A stretch of DNA of 64,000 nucleotides from Onchidella celtica (taxonomy: Eukaryota > Mollusca > Gastropoda > Systellommatophora > Onchidiidae): contig OZ007581.1 of assembly GCA_963931925.1 (NCBI GenBank), positions 13,512,162-13,576,161 on the forward strand, read 5' to 3'. The translations under genes were made by a program, and so were the position numbers. Within the stretch, counting starts at the first letter, position 1, and each line of letters starts with the position of its first letter. This document shows, piece after piece, positions 1-10,587 of the stretch. A model generated the notes under the pieces. It saw nothing but the letters and a program-made list of their open reading frames with translations, was not told where the DNA came from and did not search any database.

Positions 1-1618
1 GGTCGTTGCAAGTTTTGAGTTTGTGAGCGCATTTGAAAAATCTGTTCTCCAAGATATTTTTTTTTCATTATTCTTATTGGGTACATATTTGAAAATGTAC
101 AATTCGGAAAAAGTCTGAGCTACATGTGCAACTGGCTCATGCCTTTCATTTTCTGTTACGTTTTTTTGTCTGAACAGATATTTATTCATATATTATTTCC
201 ATTTTCAAATGTGGAAGAGATAAGATTGTGGAGTGTGCTTAGCCCTTGCCTTCGGAATGGTATCTATTTGGTATCGATTTTGGTTCCCTTAATACTGAAT
301 GATGATGTCATTCCCAAGTCATGTGGACATTTAAAAACAAGAAAACAAAACTAGGCCTATAGGGGAAAAAAGGGGTGATGAGGAAAATGTAAATGTAGAG
401 AAAGAAGATGGAGAGGAAGGATTATTCAGAAATAAGTATTGATTTCGTTATCATATTCAATCAAGTTATTGCCAATTGATTATTTAAGTAGTATCGATTC
501 CCACTTCCGGTTTGTAATAAAAACCAAGATAGTGTCAAGGGCAAAGGTAGATAATCATGTTCTTGAGTTGTTAATATTTTGAAAGTGCAAAATTTTGAAG
601 CCTGTATATTAACAGGCGCATATCTTCAAAGAATAATAATAAACCCACTCGTTTGAATGAAAAGAAGACGTTTTGAGTAAGGTTAATAAAGAAATAAATT
701 TAATATATGATTTTATGCATAATGAGGTCAAACCCATAACGGCAGACAATGTGTGGATTGTGTGTCATATAAGAAAACCCAAAATTTATTTATAGTACAG
801 AACAGCCACTTTGGGGAAACCCGGGTGGTTACTGGCTCCTGCTTCCATGTAGCGTTGAGGTCGACGGTCGACCAAGGTACTCGCACGGTTAGTCACGCCC
901 AACTGACCTGTAATATAGCCTAGGATCTGGCGAGTTTCCTCCCTTAAGACGCTGCTGAGGGACTGAGTGCTGGGGTGGAGTTTGGTCGGGGGTAGGCCGG
1001 ACAAAACATACGGATTAGAACCTACTTCCTTAGATCTTAAGGGGCAACTGGTACTTTAGGGTATTAGACTTTGGATCGTCCATGTCATGGGAAAAGTGCT
1101 CTCGCAACCACATAGTCAAACGGCACACCTAGTGTAGCTAAGTAGGGTAATGTGTGCTGGAGTCCCCGTGCCACTTTTTTTTTTCCTTTCTTAAAATTTC
1201 CTGAGCAACAATCACTTCACAAATAAGTCTGCTGTCTTGTGAGCATTTTTATTTTTAATGCTTAGGTGGATGCGGAGCAGAAACTCAGCTGTGCTTTGTT
1301 TAACCTTTTATTTGGTGGGGTTGGGGGTGGGGGATTTATCTCTTGTGAATGCCAGGGTAGTCTTACGTCATTAAACCTGACTCTTGGAAGACAAGACATG
1401 GATATTTCAACACCCCTTCAAGGAAGTTTAAAGAGGGTGTCATGTATCATTTGATTTACACATTGGGCACACATTTCATATTGTAAATGTTAACCGCCGA
1501 GCTGGGCTATCCCCTGCAAACCTCACCCCCTCACGGACGCTCCTTCCGACGTTTGGATCACCACTATGATTAGGTGGATAATAATCATAAATGCCGAGAG
1601 ACACTTTTAAATGGACTT
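1..1618. other. Non-coding stretch, no gene recognised
   Basis: I see only short ORFs on both strands, with no recognisable domain, no splice-bounded exon and no RNA gene. A GC-richer patch at about 790-1010 contains a small GTCGAC palindrome, and a poly-T run lies near 1168. The same stretch recurs at 34285-35902 with few changes. Confidence 0.5.
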
Positions 1619-1915
1619 AACCCAGCCCTAAACAGAATCCATACCTTGCACCTCCCCCCCCCCCCATAGTCTTGTCTTTGTGATAATCCCTATTGAGTGA
1701 CACCCATTGGAACACCTCCTTAGTTTGATGTAATCTGAGAAAAATTTCAGTTTTAGACGGGGATGAAAAAAACTGCAATAATACATATTATAGCTATGCC
1801 AAAAATAGCGACTGACAGTGGACTTTACCTGGGGATGTGGAATATACACTGAGTATGCAATGTTTTTCAGTCTGTTCAAATTATAGTTTGACCTCGCCTT
1901 TAGAGAGATTTTATT
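1619..1915. repeat. Local repeat R4a
   Basis: This ~300 bp stretch shares long blocks with 6190-6560, in the same orientation. Shared landmarks are an ATAGCGACTGACAGTGGA block, a TTTCAGTCTGTTCAAATTA block and a TTAGAGAGATTTTA block. Indels, including a C-run at 1658-1668, separate the copies, so the pair is older than the 34 kb duplication. The two members flank the cluster of piggyBac-derived elements. Confidence 0.75.
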
Positions 1916-2634
1916 AACTCATTGACTCCTCTAAGCCGGATTTTTTGCTGCTCAAGCCGCCACCAAAGTCTATCCCCAAGCCGGATTTCCCGGCTCGGAA
2001 TTAAAAACTTAATTTGCGAAGCTACCAATTGTTGCAACGAAGTATAGGCCTGCTTTTGCCCATGCGCGAGCTTGGCTTTCCTGTTCCTTCCGCGAAATGT
2101 AAACAGTGAATGGCATACCATGTTGAAAACATAGACCTTATAGATAGACTGGTAGGTGGCGGCTGACCGAGGCCGCTATGCGATCATGCAGCCATTGACT
2201 TTGTAAGGCAACATCACTCGCGGTGCAACGGGGGACCGATGAATGAGAATATTATGCTACTTGACCTAGATATAGAACTAGATCTAGTCTAGATCTAGAT
2301 AGACTCACAGACTGACTGGTACGTGGTGGCTGTAGCCTACTCTGTACAGTATGTAATTTTTTGTAAGCCTACAGAAAGTTAAATCTTTGAGTTTGAGTGA
2401 GTGATCTAGACTTGGATACATGGTAAAACCCATGAACAACAACAAAAAAAAAAAGATCTGGATAGCATAAGCCACTGCTGACCTTCATTTGTCTTTACAT
2501 AATTATAATTAGGCCTAGATCATTATATATATCTAGATCTAGGTAGATCTATATTGATTTGTCAACACAATATTATAGGTAGATCTAGATCTAGATCTAC
2601 CTAGCTAGAATCTAGATCTAGTAAAAGAGCTTTT
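1916..2634. other. AT-rich region with CTAGAT/AGATCT clusters
   Basis: No gene is seen. The stretch holds two clusters of the hexamer CTAGAT and its complement, at about 2265-2302 and 2513-2620. The copy 2 equivalent carries the Helitron insertion and has a longer hexamer run at about 36555-36592. Confidence 0.6.
2577..2602. repeat. Perfect 26 bp palindrome in the CTAGAT cluster
   Basis: The 26 bases are identical to their reverse complement, starting AGGTAGATCT and ending AGATCTACCT. Copy 2 has the same palindrome at 39035-39060. It lies about 30 bp from the left terminus of the first piggyBac-derived element. It could form a cruciform, or simply reflect hexamer expansion. Confidence 0.85.
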
Positions 2635-3367
2635 CGCTCACCCTGCGCGCTACCTGTAAAGCCCGCTGTGCCGCTATACGATGACCACATAGCCTATATG
2701 CTGTCCATGTGGTTCGGTTTTTATTGATCGGTTGAAAACATTCGCTGCTGGTGCTATGCCTTAGCACGCTTGATTTGATTAATCAGCAAAACCTTAGTCT
2801 GTCAGTCTCTAACCAATGATCTGACTTATGATTCCAAACTGACAGCTGTAGTTTTCATGAGAACGAAGCATGATAACTAGCCACGCCCTCCCAACCCCCG
2901 ACACAAATTGTTTCATCCTGATATGCATTGCATTATATACTAATAAACCAATGTGGGCATTTGGGGCAAAGATGATTTCAGAGCTTGTTTCTGATTGGTT
3001 CTTAGATACAGACAACTCCAGATGATGGTCAGCTTGTGAGAAAATGAGATAATATTGCAAATTTGTTGAGCAACAGTTCGCATGTCAATGTTACGTCTTT
3101 TGAAAGTGTGGGGGGAGCCTTTGAAAGCGTAGTTTTTGTGATTCCAACCAGTGGTTCACTGGTTAACATGTCCATGTCACAATGCCTTTGATTTAAAAGA
3201 GATACATTGAACAATAAGATGATGGTTACGTCTCAAAAAGGTCAGTGACCCGACGCGTGAAAGTTGTGCGTGGCGTGGTCAGCTTGACCTTGCCGACTTT
3301 TGCCGCCCGTGCGGCGTGAGCGCTTGTGAGTCAATACCGACATTTGCCGCCCTGCGCAGCGTGAGGG
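2635..3367. mobile_element. piggyBac-derived non-autonomous element A
   Basis: The left end starts CGCTCACCCTGCGCGC and the right end, read on the other strand, starts CCCTCACGCTGCGCAGG, which equals the 5' terminus of the autonomous piggyBac at 9729. The flanks are TTTT and TAAA, which I read as decayed TTAA target sites. The right two-thirds match, inverted, the first ~700 bases of the piggyBac element. There is no transposase; short ORFs inside recur in the sister elements and are not genes. Confidence 0.75.
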
Positions 3368-3454
3368 TAAAGTTAATGTGGGGCCTCCGACAGTGAATCA
3401 TTCACATTTGGACTTTTTTTTCCTTTTTTTGGTAATTTCGAGAGACGTATTCAA

Positions 3455-4286
3455 CGCTCACCCTGACCGACACTCAAGGCTCGGTGTCCGGTGAGTGGCC
3501 TTACTCATGGATAATCGTGCCTGGGTCGCACTGACCCTTACCGAGTTACGATGACCACAACACTGCTGTCCACATAGCTTTTTATTGATCGGTATAAAAA
3601 CATTCGCTGCTATGATCACGCTTGATAATGGATTAACCAACGAAGCCTCTGTCTGTAAATCTCTAACCAATAATCTAACTTGACAGCTGTAGTTTTCATG
3701 AGAACATCCCCCAGGCCCTAAACAAATGGTTTCATCCTGACACACATACTAATGAACCAATGTGACGAAAATTAATATCATAAAAACCACAGAAAAACTG
3801 TGGGCTTCGCAACATACAACCTTTTCTTTTTGCCTAATTTTGACTAATGAGCCAATGTGTGCCTTTGGGGCAAAGATCGTTTCAGAGCTTGTTTCTGATT
3901 GGTTCTTAGATAAAGACAACTCTAGATGATGGTCAGCTTGTGAGAAAATGAGATAATATTGCAGATTTATTGAACAGCAGTTTTGCATGTCGATGTTCTA
4001 TTCTATTGATAGCATGAGGAGAGCCTTTGAAAGCTTAGTCTTTGTGATTCAGACCAGTAGTTCACTGGTTAATATGTCCTTGTCACAATGCCTTTGATTT
4101 AGAAGAGATACAGTGAGCAATAAGACGGCAGTTACGTCTCAAAGTCAAAGAGGTCAGTGACCCGACGCATGAAAATCCGGCTTGTCCGCTGTGTGGTCAG
4201 CTTGACCTTGCCAACTTTGTCTGCCCGTGCAGAGTGAGTGCATAGAAAGTTGATACCGACATATGCCGCCCTTCACAGGGTGAGGG
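3455..4286. mobile_element. piggyBac-derived non-autonomous element B
   Basis: The left end is CGCTCACCCTGACCG, preceded by TCAA; the right end is CAGGGTGAGGG, followed by TTAA. The body has the same CCAAT/ATTGG-rich blocks as elements A and C, with an extra ~80 bp near 3770-3850 containing a second divergent copy of one block. It is about 832 bp long and has no coding capacity. Confidence 0.75.
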
Positions 4287-4785
4287 TTAAGAACTGATAA
4301 ATTTTTAAAAGTAAATTAAAGGGAGGGGAGGATTGGGTGGGGATATGGATGTGATTCGATACATGGTGACCTGGTGAAAGTTATGAGGACCTCTTAAGGC
4401 AACAATGTTTAGTTTAGTGCAAAATGCCTGATCACATTTATATAAATGTATTTGAAGGCTCTTTCAAATTTAAATGCCCTCTTTTATATATAATGCATAC
4501 AGTTATCACTACTTTAACATACAAAATATTATTTTTTGGTAAGCTCTTGAAGTTAACTTTTCAATTAAATTCAACCCAGACAACATTCAGTTATCATCAA
4601 ACATTGTCATATTTCCATTAAATATCAGTATCTCTGAAAACTTAGCCTATGACATTGGCCTGAGCCTAAGAGCCCGAAAGTTAAGAGGCTTTGACAATGA
4701 CAAAGTGATGTATATTATGTGAGTGGCACAATGTCATATGTGGATTGTTACAGAAAATGACGTCAGTTGAGCTCCACGGCCTTAA

Positions 4786-5544
4786 CGCTCATCCTGCGCG
4801 CTACCCGTAAAGCCCGCTGCCCAGTCAGTGACCTTACTCACGGAGAATCTTATCTGGGGTCACTGACCCGTGCCGCTAGACGATGACCACATACGCTGTC
4901 CACGTGGTTCGGTTTTTATTGATCGGTATGAAAACATTCGCTGCTATGCCTTATCACGCTTGATAATGAATTAACCAGCAAAACCTTAGTCTGTCAGTTT
5001 CTAACCAATGATCTGACTTACGATTCCAAAGGGACAGCTGTAGTTTTCGTGAGAACGAAGCATGATAACTAGCCAAGCCCTACACAAATGGTTTCATCCT
5101 GATTGACACACTAATAAACCAATGTGGGCATATGGGGCAAAGATTATTTCAGAGCTTGTTTCTGATTGGTTCTTAGATACAGACAACTCCAGATGGTGGT
5201 GAGCTTGTGAGAAAATGAGATAATATTGCAAATTTGTTGAGCAACAGTTCGCATGTCAATGTTACATCTTTTGAAAGTGTGGGGAGAGCCTTTGAAAGCT
5301 TAGTTTTTGTGATTCCAACCAGTGGTTCACTGGTTAACATGTCCATATCACAATGCGTTTGATTTAGAAGAGATACAGTGAACAATAACACGGTGGTTAC
5401 GTCTCAAAAAGGTCAGTGACCTGATGAGTGAAAATACGGCTTGCGCGTGGCGCGGTCAGCTTGACTTTCCCGACTTTTGTCACCCGTGCGGCGTGAGCGC
5501 TTGCGAGTCAGTACCGGCAATTGCCGCCCCTCGCAGGATGAGGG
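4786..5544. mobile_element. piggyBac-derived non-autonomous element C with intact TTAA sites
   Basis: This is the best preserved of the three. TTAA is present on both sides (4782-4785 and 5545-5548). The termini are CGCTCATCCTGCGCG and, on the opposite strand, CCCTCATCCTGCGAGG. The subterminal GTCAGTGACC block also matches the 3' subterminal region of the autonomous element at 9729-12930. It is 759 bp long and non-coding. Confidence 0.85.
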
Positions 5545-5548
5545 TTAA

Positions 5549-6189
5549 CAGTTGAAAATTATATCAAAGTCAAAAGTAAACCCCAAAAAAATGTCTTTTG
5601 CTAAACATTCAAAATTCTTATCTTGGTCCACAATGGTTATCAAAGAATTCGGCATGTTATGTGATCCTTTCTGCAGCATTACTCTTATTGAAGTAACAGA
5701 ACACATATATAATACATTCCACCAGGTTACACTGTTGTTCACATCATAAATAAGTCCATAACTATGGCACCTAATCAAACATCGCCATAAATCAATAACA
5801 TAGTCTCTGAAATCACTAAATCCTTGACTGCACTGCAATCTTTAAAAAACTGATTCACTTCAGAGTAAATCGCAATCAAGACGTCAGTGTTAGGGGCTTC
5901 GATCAAGTTTGGACATAATTAATTTTTTCCACTTCGGGAAAAAAAACCAGCATGATTCAGAAAAACACTTGCAGAGAAAAAAGTATTGATAGTGAAGTAA
6001 AATGTTAGACATCAAATAAAAGAGAATTGAATGTAGGGTACAATATAAATCGGCGATACTTCCAAACGCGTTTTTCACAGGAGCCGATAAATGGGGTATA
6101 AGTCCTGAAAGAGTTCAAAAACATGTACACCTCTGCATATATAATAAAATTATAATATTTTTTATTACACATGCTGGGAGACATTAGAT
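5549..6189. other. Intergenic stretch; overlapping short ORFs only
   Basis: No gene is supported. A 97-codon minus-strand ORF (5545-5838) overlaps a 65-codon plus-strand ORF. Both persist in copy 2 with a few amino-acid changes, but I recognise no domain. The first minus-strand ORF starts exactly at the target site of element C, so it may be a remnant of whatever that element landed in. Confidence 0.4.
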
Positions 6190-6560
6190 AGACTGGACCC
6201 AGTTCAGAACAGAATCCAAACTTTGGACGTCTCATACCTTGCATTCCCTTTCTCACGGGCGATCGTATTAGTCTTGTTCTCGTAACATCCCTGTTGAGTG
6301 AAAACCAGCCATTGGAATGCCTCCTTAACTTGCTCTAATCTGAGATAGATTTCAGTTTTAGACAGGGATGGACCTTAAAACTGAAATTCTAAGCCTAGTC
6401 GCTCAAGTCCAATACTTGAATGCTCTGACAATAATACACATCTACGCCAAAATAGCGACTGACAGTGGATTTTTCCTGGGAATGTAGAATAACTGGGCAT
6501 GCAATGTATTTCAGTCTGTTCAAATTAATAGTTTGACCTTACCCTTAGAGAGATTTTACT
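6190..6560. repeat. Local repeat R4b
   Basis: Partner of 1619-1915, with the same order of blocks. It carries an extra ~60 bp at about 6372-6430 that R4a lacks. The copy 2 equivalent is about 42650-43020. Confidence 0.75.
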
Positions 6561-6786
6561 CACACATCATATCCTCTTTTTCTCTTTCTTCTTTCTTTTG
6601 GTAGCCCTCTTGCGGTCAGATTTTGTTCATACTGAGATGTTTACCGGTATCATAAACGGAAATTTGCGTTGTCTCCGTCTTTTGTTTCTTGGTGAGATAA
6701 CCAACCAATAAGAGACTTGAAATTTCATGTATTTTTTAGTTTGATTTTATTTTGTTCTTTATTCTGCCTATGTAAAAGTCATATTT

Positions 6787-7533
6787 TACAGGGTGTCCAT
6801 GGAAGTTTGAAAGTGGAAATGGTTGGGATTTTTGATGCATGGTAAGAACAGTGGGAAACTGGTTCGATAAGAACACGTGTGGTCGGAAAAATGGAAATTA
6901 GGAGGAAACGTATGCACAAATTAGGCCTACAGCAAATTGTGGAACTAGAAAAGTAAGTCTGGAAATGAGAATAAGGGTAGTTTTGGTTGTGGCCGCCTCC
7001 TTCAAACTTCATGATTTTGAGCTTTTTTTTGAGTGGGTTGATGTTCCAGTCTGTCTCATTTACAGATTTGTAGAACGTGCAGTTCTCTCTGCCTCTCCAC
7101 TTACCGAATCCACTGACATGCAGAATACTGTGTCAAATCCACCCAGACCTGGGGAAGATGGCAGACGAAGCGACGAGGCCGCCCTTTGCTACAAGTGCGG
7201 ATTCCACCTCCCTGCAGTAGGCTATCTGTAGCCGCTTAATGTTCCAGGTGAAATGTGGTTGAGTTGAGCAGAGTATTGGGACATGTCCATCCCATTTATA
7301 AGGGCGTGGGCTAAAGTGCATTTAGGCCCCCATATTTCTGCGCCACCATGTTCCGCCATTCCCAGAGCGAAACCAAATCCCTCCGTAATAGTTCATTTTC
7401 CAAACTGTGGGGGCTCATGGATCTGCACAAAGATATATGACTTTAGGAAAGGTCGTTTGGAGGGGGGGGGGGGGGTCACAGACGGGCGAAGTAATCTCCT
7501 ATAGGGATGTTGGTGTTTTTTTTTACAGTAAAT
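6787..7533. repeat. Dispersed repeat R1a
   Basis: This ~745 bp sequence recurs at 15779-16537 in the same orientation with roughly 10% difference, and again in copy 2. Conserved blocks include one around GGGAAACTGGT, one containing GAAGATGGCAGACGAAGCGA, and one starting CACCATGTTCCGCCATTCCC. Both strands hold ORFs of 60-140 codons, but none matches a domain I know. It ends at a poly-T tract followed by ACAGTAAATGC. A poly-G run (7461-7476) varies in length between copies. It directly precedes the Merlin-like relic, but R1b has no such neighbour. Confidence 0.75.
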
Positions 7534-7539
7534 GCCTGG

Positions 7540-8240
7540 CTCAACAATTCCTTGCCTAGAATTCCAGCTAAAGGCACATGGCTTTTCCTTTTGTGGACCG
7601 TGTGAAAATATCAAATGATTTTTTAAATAAAATTGGGAGGTGCACACTTGACCTGCACAGGAGAAGTTTTTGGGCTGGGCTTTTACCAGGGTGTGAAACT
7701 GTCTTGAAGGCTGGCTCATTTTGGGAGAATTCCTATCTTTCATTAACATTATGCAGCTTTGGTATTTTAAGGAACCTGTCACCAGTGTGACCCATTGTAC
7801 TAGTCTGACATGGTCCACCGTTGTCCAGTGGTACTGCTACTTTCATGATATATTTAGTCAATAATCCTTACCACATTGGGGGCCCCTCGCCAGGACATTG
7901 AGACTGACAAGGGTTTGGTGGCGAAGAGGAAACAGAAAAAGATTAGATCTGCCACTACTCTGCTGCCATTGGCGTTATTTACCCAGAGAATTGCCCCTGG
8001 CAACATAATTCATTCTGTTGGGTTGCCATCATACAATAATACTGCAACTCTTCCAGTGCAACCTATTTTTCAGCACTTGGTGGTATTTCACATCCAGAAT
8101 TTTGTGGATCCCGTGACGGGTGTTTGCATCACTCATGTGGAATGTTACATAAGAGACGGTTCAAACATCTGGCAGGTGTGCACAACACTATGCTTTCTGG
8201 ACATTTGGATGAATTCATGTGGAGGGAGAGATTCAGATAG
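7540..8240 (+). pseudogene. Merlin/ISXO2-like (IS1595-type) transposase, frameshifted relic
   Basis: Family blocks appear in the right order in different frames: KAHGFSFCGPCENIK (Cys-rich N-terminus), AGSFWENSYLSL, TVVQWYCYFHDIFSQ, DIETDKGLVAKRK (family EIDES...KRK), RIAPGNIIH, PSYNNTATLP, QNFVDPVTGV, then after a frameshift near 8157 the C-terminal RRFKHLAG and LDEFMWRERFR. ISXO2/Merlin transposases are DDE/DDN enzymes. Here the second catalytic Asp region reads HSVG where HSDG is expected, and NHSQNF has become FHIQNF. Stops and frame changes exclude activity. The same lesions occur in copy 2, so decay preceded the 34 kb duplication. Confidence 0.8.
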
Positions 8241-8678
8241 AACCCATAGGATTGTTTGAATACTATTCTTCTCCACCTTCCCCAGAGGTATACTGTAATC
8301 TACCATAATTTTATATATTTTTTATCCACTTAATGTAACTGGAGTGGTGCATTTTGTCTTTTACCGTTCATAAAACTGGACAATTACCAGAGATACATTC
8401 TTTACTGGGCGGTATGGGAGGCAGGGTTCTGAAAAAGCAATGGCGGTATGCCAGTGGCACTGAATGGGGTAGTGGGTTGGGTATGGATAGCAGAAATAGA
8501 TAAGGTTGAAAAGGGAGTGTTTTAGGCCTTTATTTTAGAGGCATCACTGCTCTTGGCATTCACACCTCACTTTTCTTGCTTTTATTTGTCTTGTTCTTGT
8601 GTTAGCAGTGCATCCAAGAATGTTAACTAAAACCCCACAATGTTAACTATTCTAAGAGTGCATCTATCTTGTCCTCAG
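8241..8678. other. Gap between Merlin-like relic and receptor exon; nothing recognised
   Basis: AT-rich sequence without ORFs of note. I looked for an upstream receptor exon (strand beta-1 of the ligand-binding domain) and a signal-peptide exon, and found neither. Confidence 0.4.
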
Positions 8679-8720
8679 GTGCAGACTGATGACATCATTA
8701 TTTCCATGGGCATGAAAATG
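8679..8720 (+). pseudogene. Cys-loop receptor-like exon (small exon 3 equivalent)
   Basis: This 42 nt stretch is bounded by TCCTCAG and GTTAGT and reads VQTDDIIISMGMKM in phase 0. It aligns with the nicotinic receptor segment of type DEKNQI-TTNVWL-Q, which in vertebrate genes is also a very small exon of 45 nt. It leads in phase into the next exon at 9101. Alone it would be unconvincing; with the next exon it is well supported. Marked as a pseudogene because the downstream exons are disrupted. Confidence 0.65.
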
Positions 8721-9100
8721 GTTAGTAATAATTTCTTGTTAATATTTGGCCATATCTTTTTCCATGACACTGGCACAAATTAAAGCTCCCTTTCCTTGAG
8801 TATCGTCATGTTTTTTAGTATACATATTTCCATAGAACACCAGATCAGTCTTTTAAATGTGAAATTTGAGGCAGACATATTGAAGAACTGACAAAATGAA
8901 CAGTCGGTTATGTATCTACATATGTGCTCAATATTAAACCACTGATCAACCAGTGGACAGATAGGCTAACTAAAATATAATATGACTGCAGTTTTTGCAG
9001 ATCGGACCACCCAAAACAAGGATTATCTCTGAAAGATTTTTTGAAGATAATAATTATGCTGCTTTTACCTCTAACCAATTTGAAGTCATTTTCACTCTAG

Positions 9101-9210
9101 TCCTGGCATGATGCGAGACTGACATGGAATGCATCTGAATATGGCAGAGTCACAATTGTTGTTGTTCCTAATGACGTCGTTTGGAAATCAAGCATTGAAT
9201 CCCTGTCACG
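9101..9210 (+). pseudogene. Cys-loop receptor-like ligand-binding-domain exon (110 nt)
   Basis: Splice-bounded (CACTCTAG before, GTGAGC after), 110 nt, reading SWHDARLTWNASEYG and then PNDVVWKSSI. This is the ligand-binding-domain signature W-D-x-x-L-x-W-x(4)-YG ... P-x(3)-VW of neurotransmitter-gated ion channels. Nicotinic receptor exon 4 is typically 110 nt as well. The exon ends in phase 2. The copy 2 exon (49296-49405) is identical in sequence. The next receptor sequence, beyond the piggyBac insertion, does not continue in this phase. Confidence 0.8.
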
Positions 9211-9477
9211 GTGAGCATTGGTTGATGTAAGTAATAGTGTGGTAATGCAAGTCTGGTATTACAATAGCAGTGGTAGTAAGATTAGTACATAATAGCAGCA
9301 GTGGTACGTAGTCATCATGACGGTGTTGGTTTCACCTGACTTGATATTTCAGTCACATTCCTCTGAAGTTTAAAATTTTTTTCACTGCTAGAATTTTGAA
9401 GTCATTTATCAGATCTACCTAAAATGGCTCTTCATTCATACTAATTGATAGCAGGTTATGTTTTGATTTGCTTTGTA

Positions 9478-9724
9478 TTTTATTTGTGAATTTCTTTAAT
9501 GTTTACTGTTGTTTACATAAATTTTATTGATTTTAAAATTTTTTTACTTTATTCAGATCCACCTCTAATGTTGTTCTTTGACGATATAAACTGCTGGAGT
9601 GAAACAGAGACAAATTTGGTACATCATGTTGACTTAACTTACACCTTTTCATAACATAATCTGAATTCTGGGTTAAGAAACGGTGAACTATGGACTTGTA
9701 TGTGATCCCAAAAATGATAACTGC
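9478..9724. repeat. Repeat R3a, left part (split by piggyBac)
   Basis: Similar to about 14890-15085, with shared blocks around CATAAATTTTATT, CTCTAATGTT and ACACCTTTTC. Its continuation lies on the far side of the piggyBac element (12935-13047), so R3b at 14890-15215 is a paralogous empty site for the insertion. Confidence 0.65.
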
Positions 9725-10482
9725 TTAACCCTCACGCTGCGCAGGTCGTCGAAAGTTGGTATTAACTTTCAAGCGCTCACTCCACACGGGCGGGTTTAGT
9801 CAGCAAAGTCAAACTGACCGCGCAGCGCGCAAGCCGTGTTCTCACATATCAGGTCACTGTCCTCTTTGAGACGTAACTACCGTCTTATTCCTCACTGTAT
9901 TTCTTCTGAGTCAGACATTGTGACATAGACATGTTAACCAGTGAACCACTGGTCGGAACCTCAAAGACTAAGCTTTCTAAGGCTCTCCCCACATCTTCAA
10001 AAGGGGTGACATCGACATGTGAATTGTTGCTCAGCAATTTTGCAATATTATGTCATTTTCTCCTCTGTTAGCTATCATCTAGCGTTGTATATGTCTTACA
10101 ACCAATCAAAACAAGCTCTGAAAGGACACTTGCCCCAAATCCCCACATTGGCTCATTATTTATGCACCAAACTGGCCTCATAATTCATTTTCTCCCAAAC
10201 AGAACCTCAATTACGTCTACAACCAATCAGAGACAGATTTTTAACATAACCCCAACCGTGGCCCCAATTTTTCCCCCATGTTGGTTCACTAGTATGTGCC
10301 AATCAGGACGAAACCATTTGTTTAGGGGTTGGTGGGGGGCGTGGCTTGTTATTGTACACCATCCTCAAGGAAATTATCAATTTCATATCATAAGTTAGAT
10401 AATTGGTCAGAGGCCAAGGTTTCATTGTTTGATTTTAGTAGCCCTCAACTGCAGAACAACTGACCGCATCTTGTGACCTGGG

Positions 10483-10490
10483 TATAAATA
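10483..10490 (+). promoter_or_regulatory. TATA box of the piggyBac transposase gene
   Basis: TATAAATA lies in a GC-richer context about 100 bases upstream of the ATG at 10588. A transcription start would be expected near 10510-10520. ATTGG/CCAAT motifs occur repeatedly upstream (10099-10415). The three short derivatives keep this CCAAT-rich region but stop before the TATA box. Copy 2 has the same box at 50679-50686. Confidence 0.6.
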
Positions 10491-10587
10491 CCCTGGAGTC
10501 ATTCGGGATTTCCTCTTTCAGCTGACCTGCTTTCCGCTGAACTTTTCAACTTTCACCCGGTTACCTAGCACCGTTCGTTTGCAAACA

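Noticed and set aside
2809..3060. 83-codon minus-strand ORF, recurring as related ORFs at 3749-3988 and in copy 2
   Set aside because: It recurs because the piggyBac-derived elements are related; it is inside non-coding element DNA with no domain.
7393..7818. 141-codon minus-strand ORF
   Set aside because: It spans the end of R1a, a poly-G tract and the antisense of the Merlin-like relic. The plus-strand transposase blocks explain the sequence.
7876..8259. 127-codon ORF as a stand-alone gene
   Set aside because: It is the central part of the frameshifted Merlin/ISXO2-like transposase; its last ~30 codons are out of frame with the true C-terminus.
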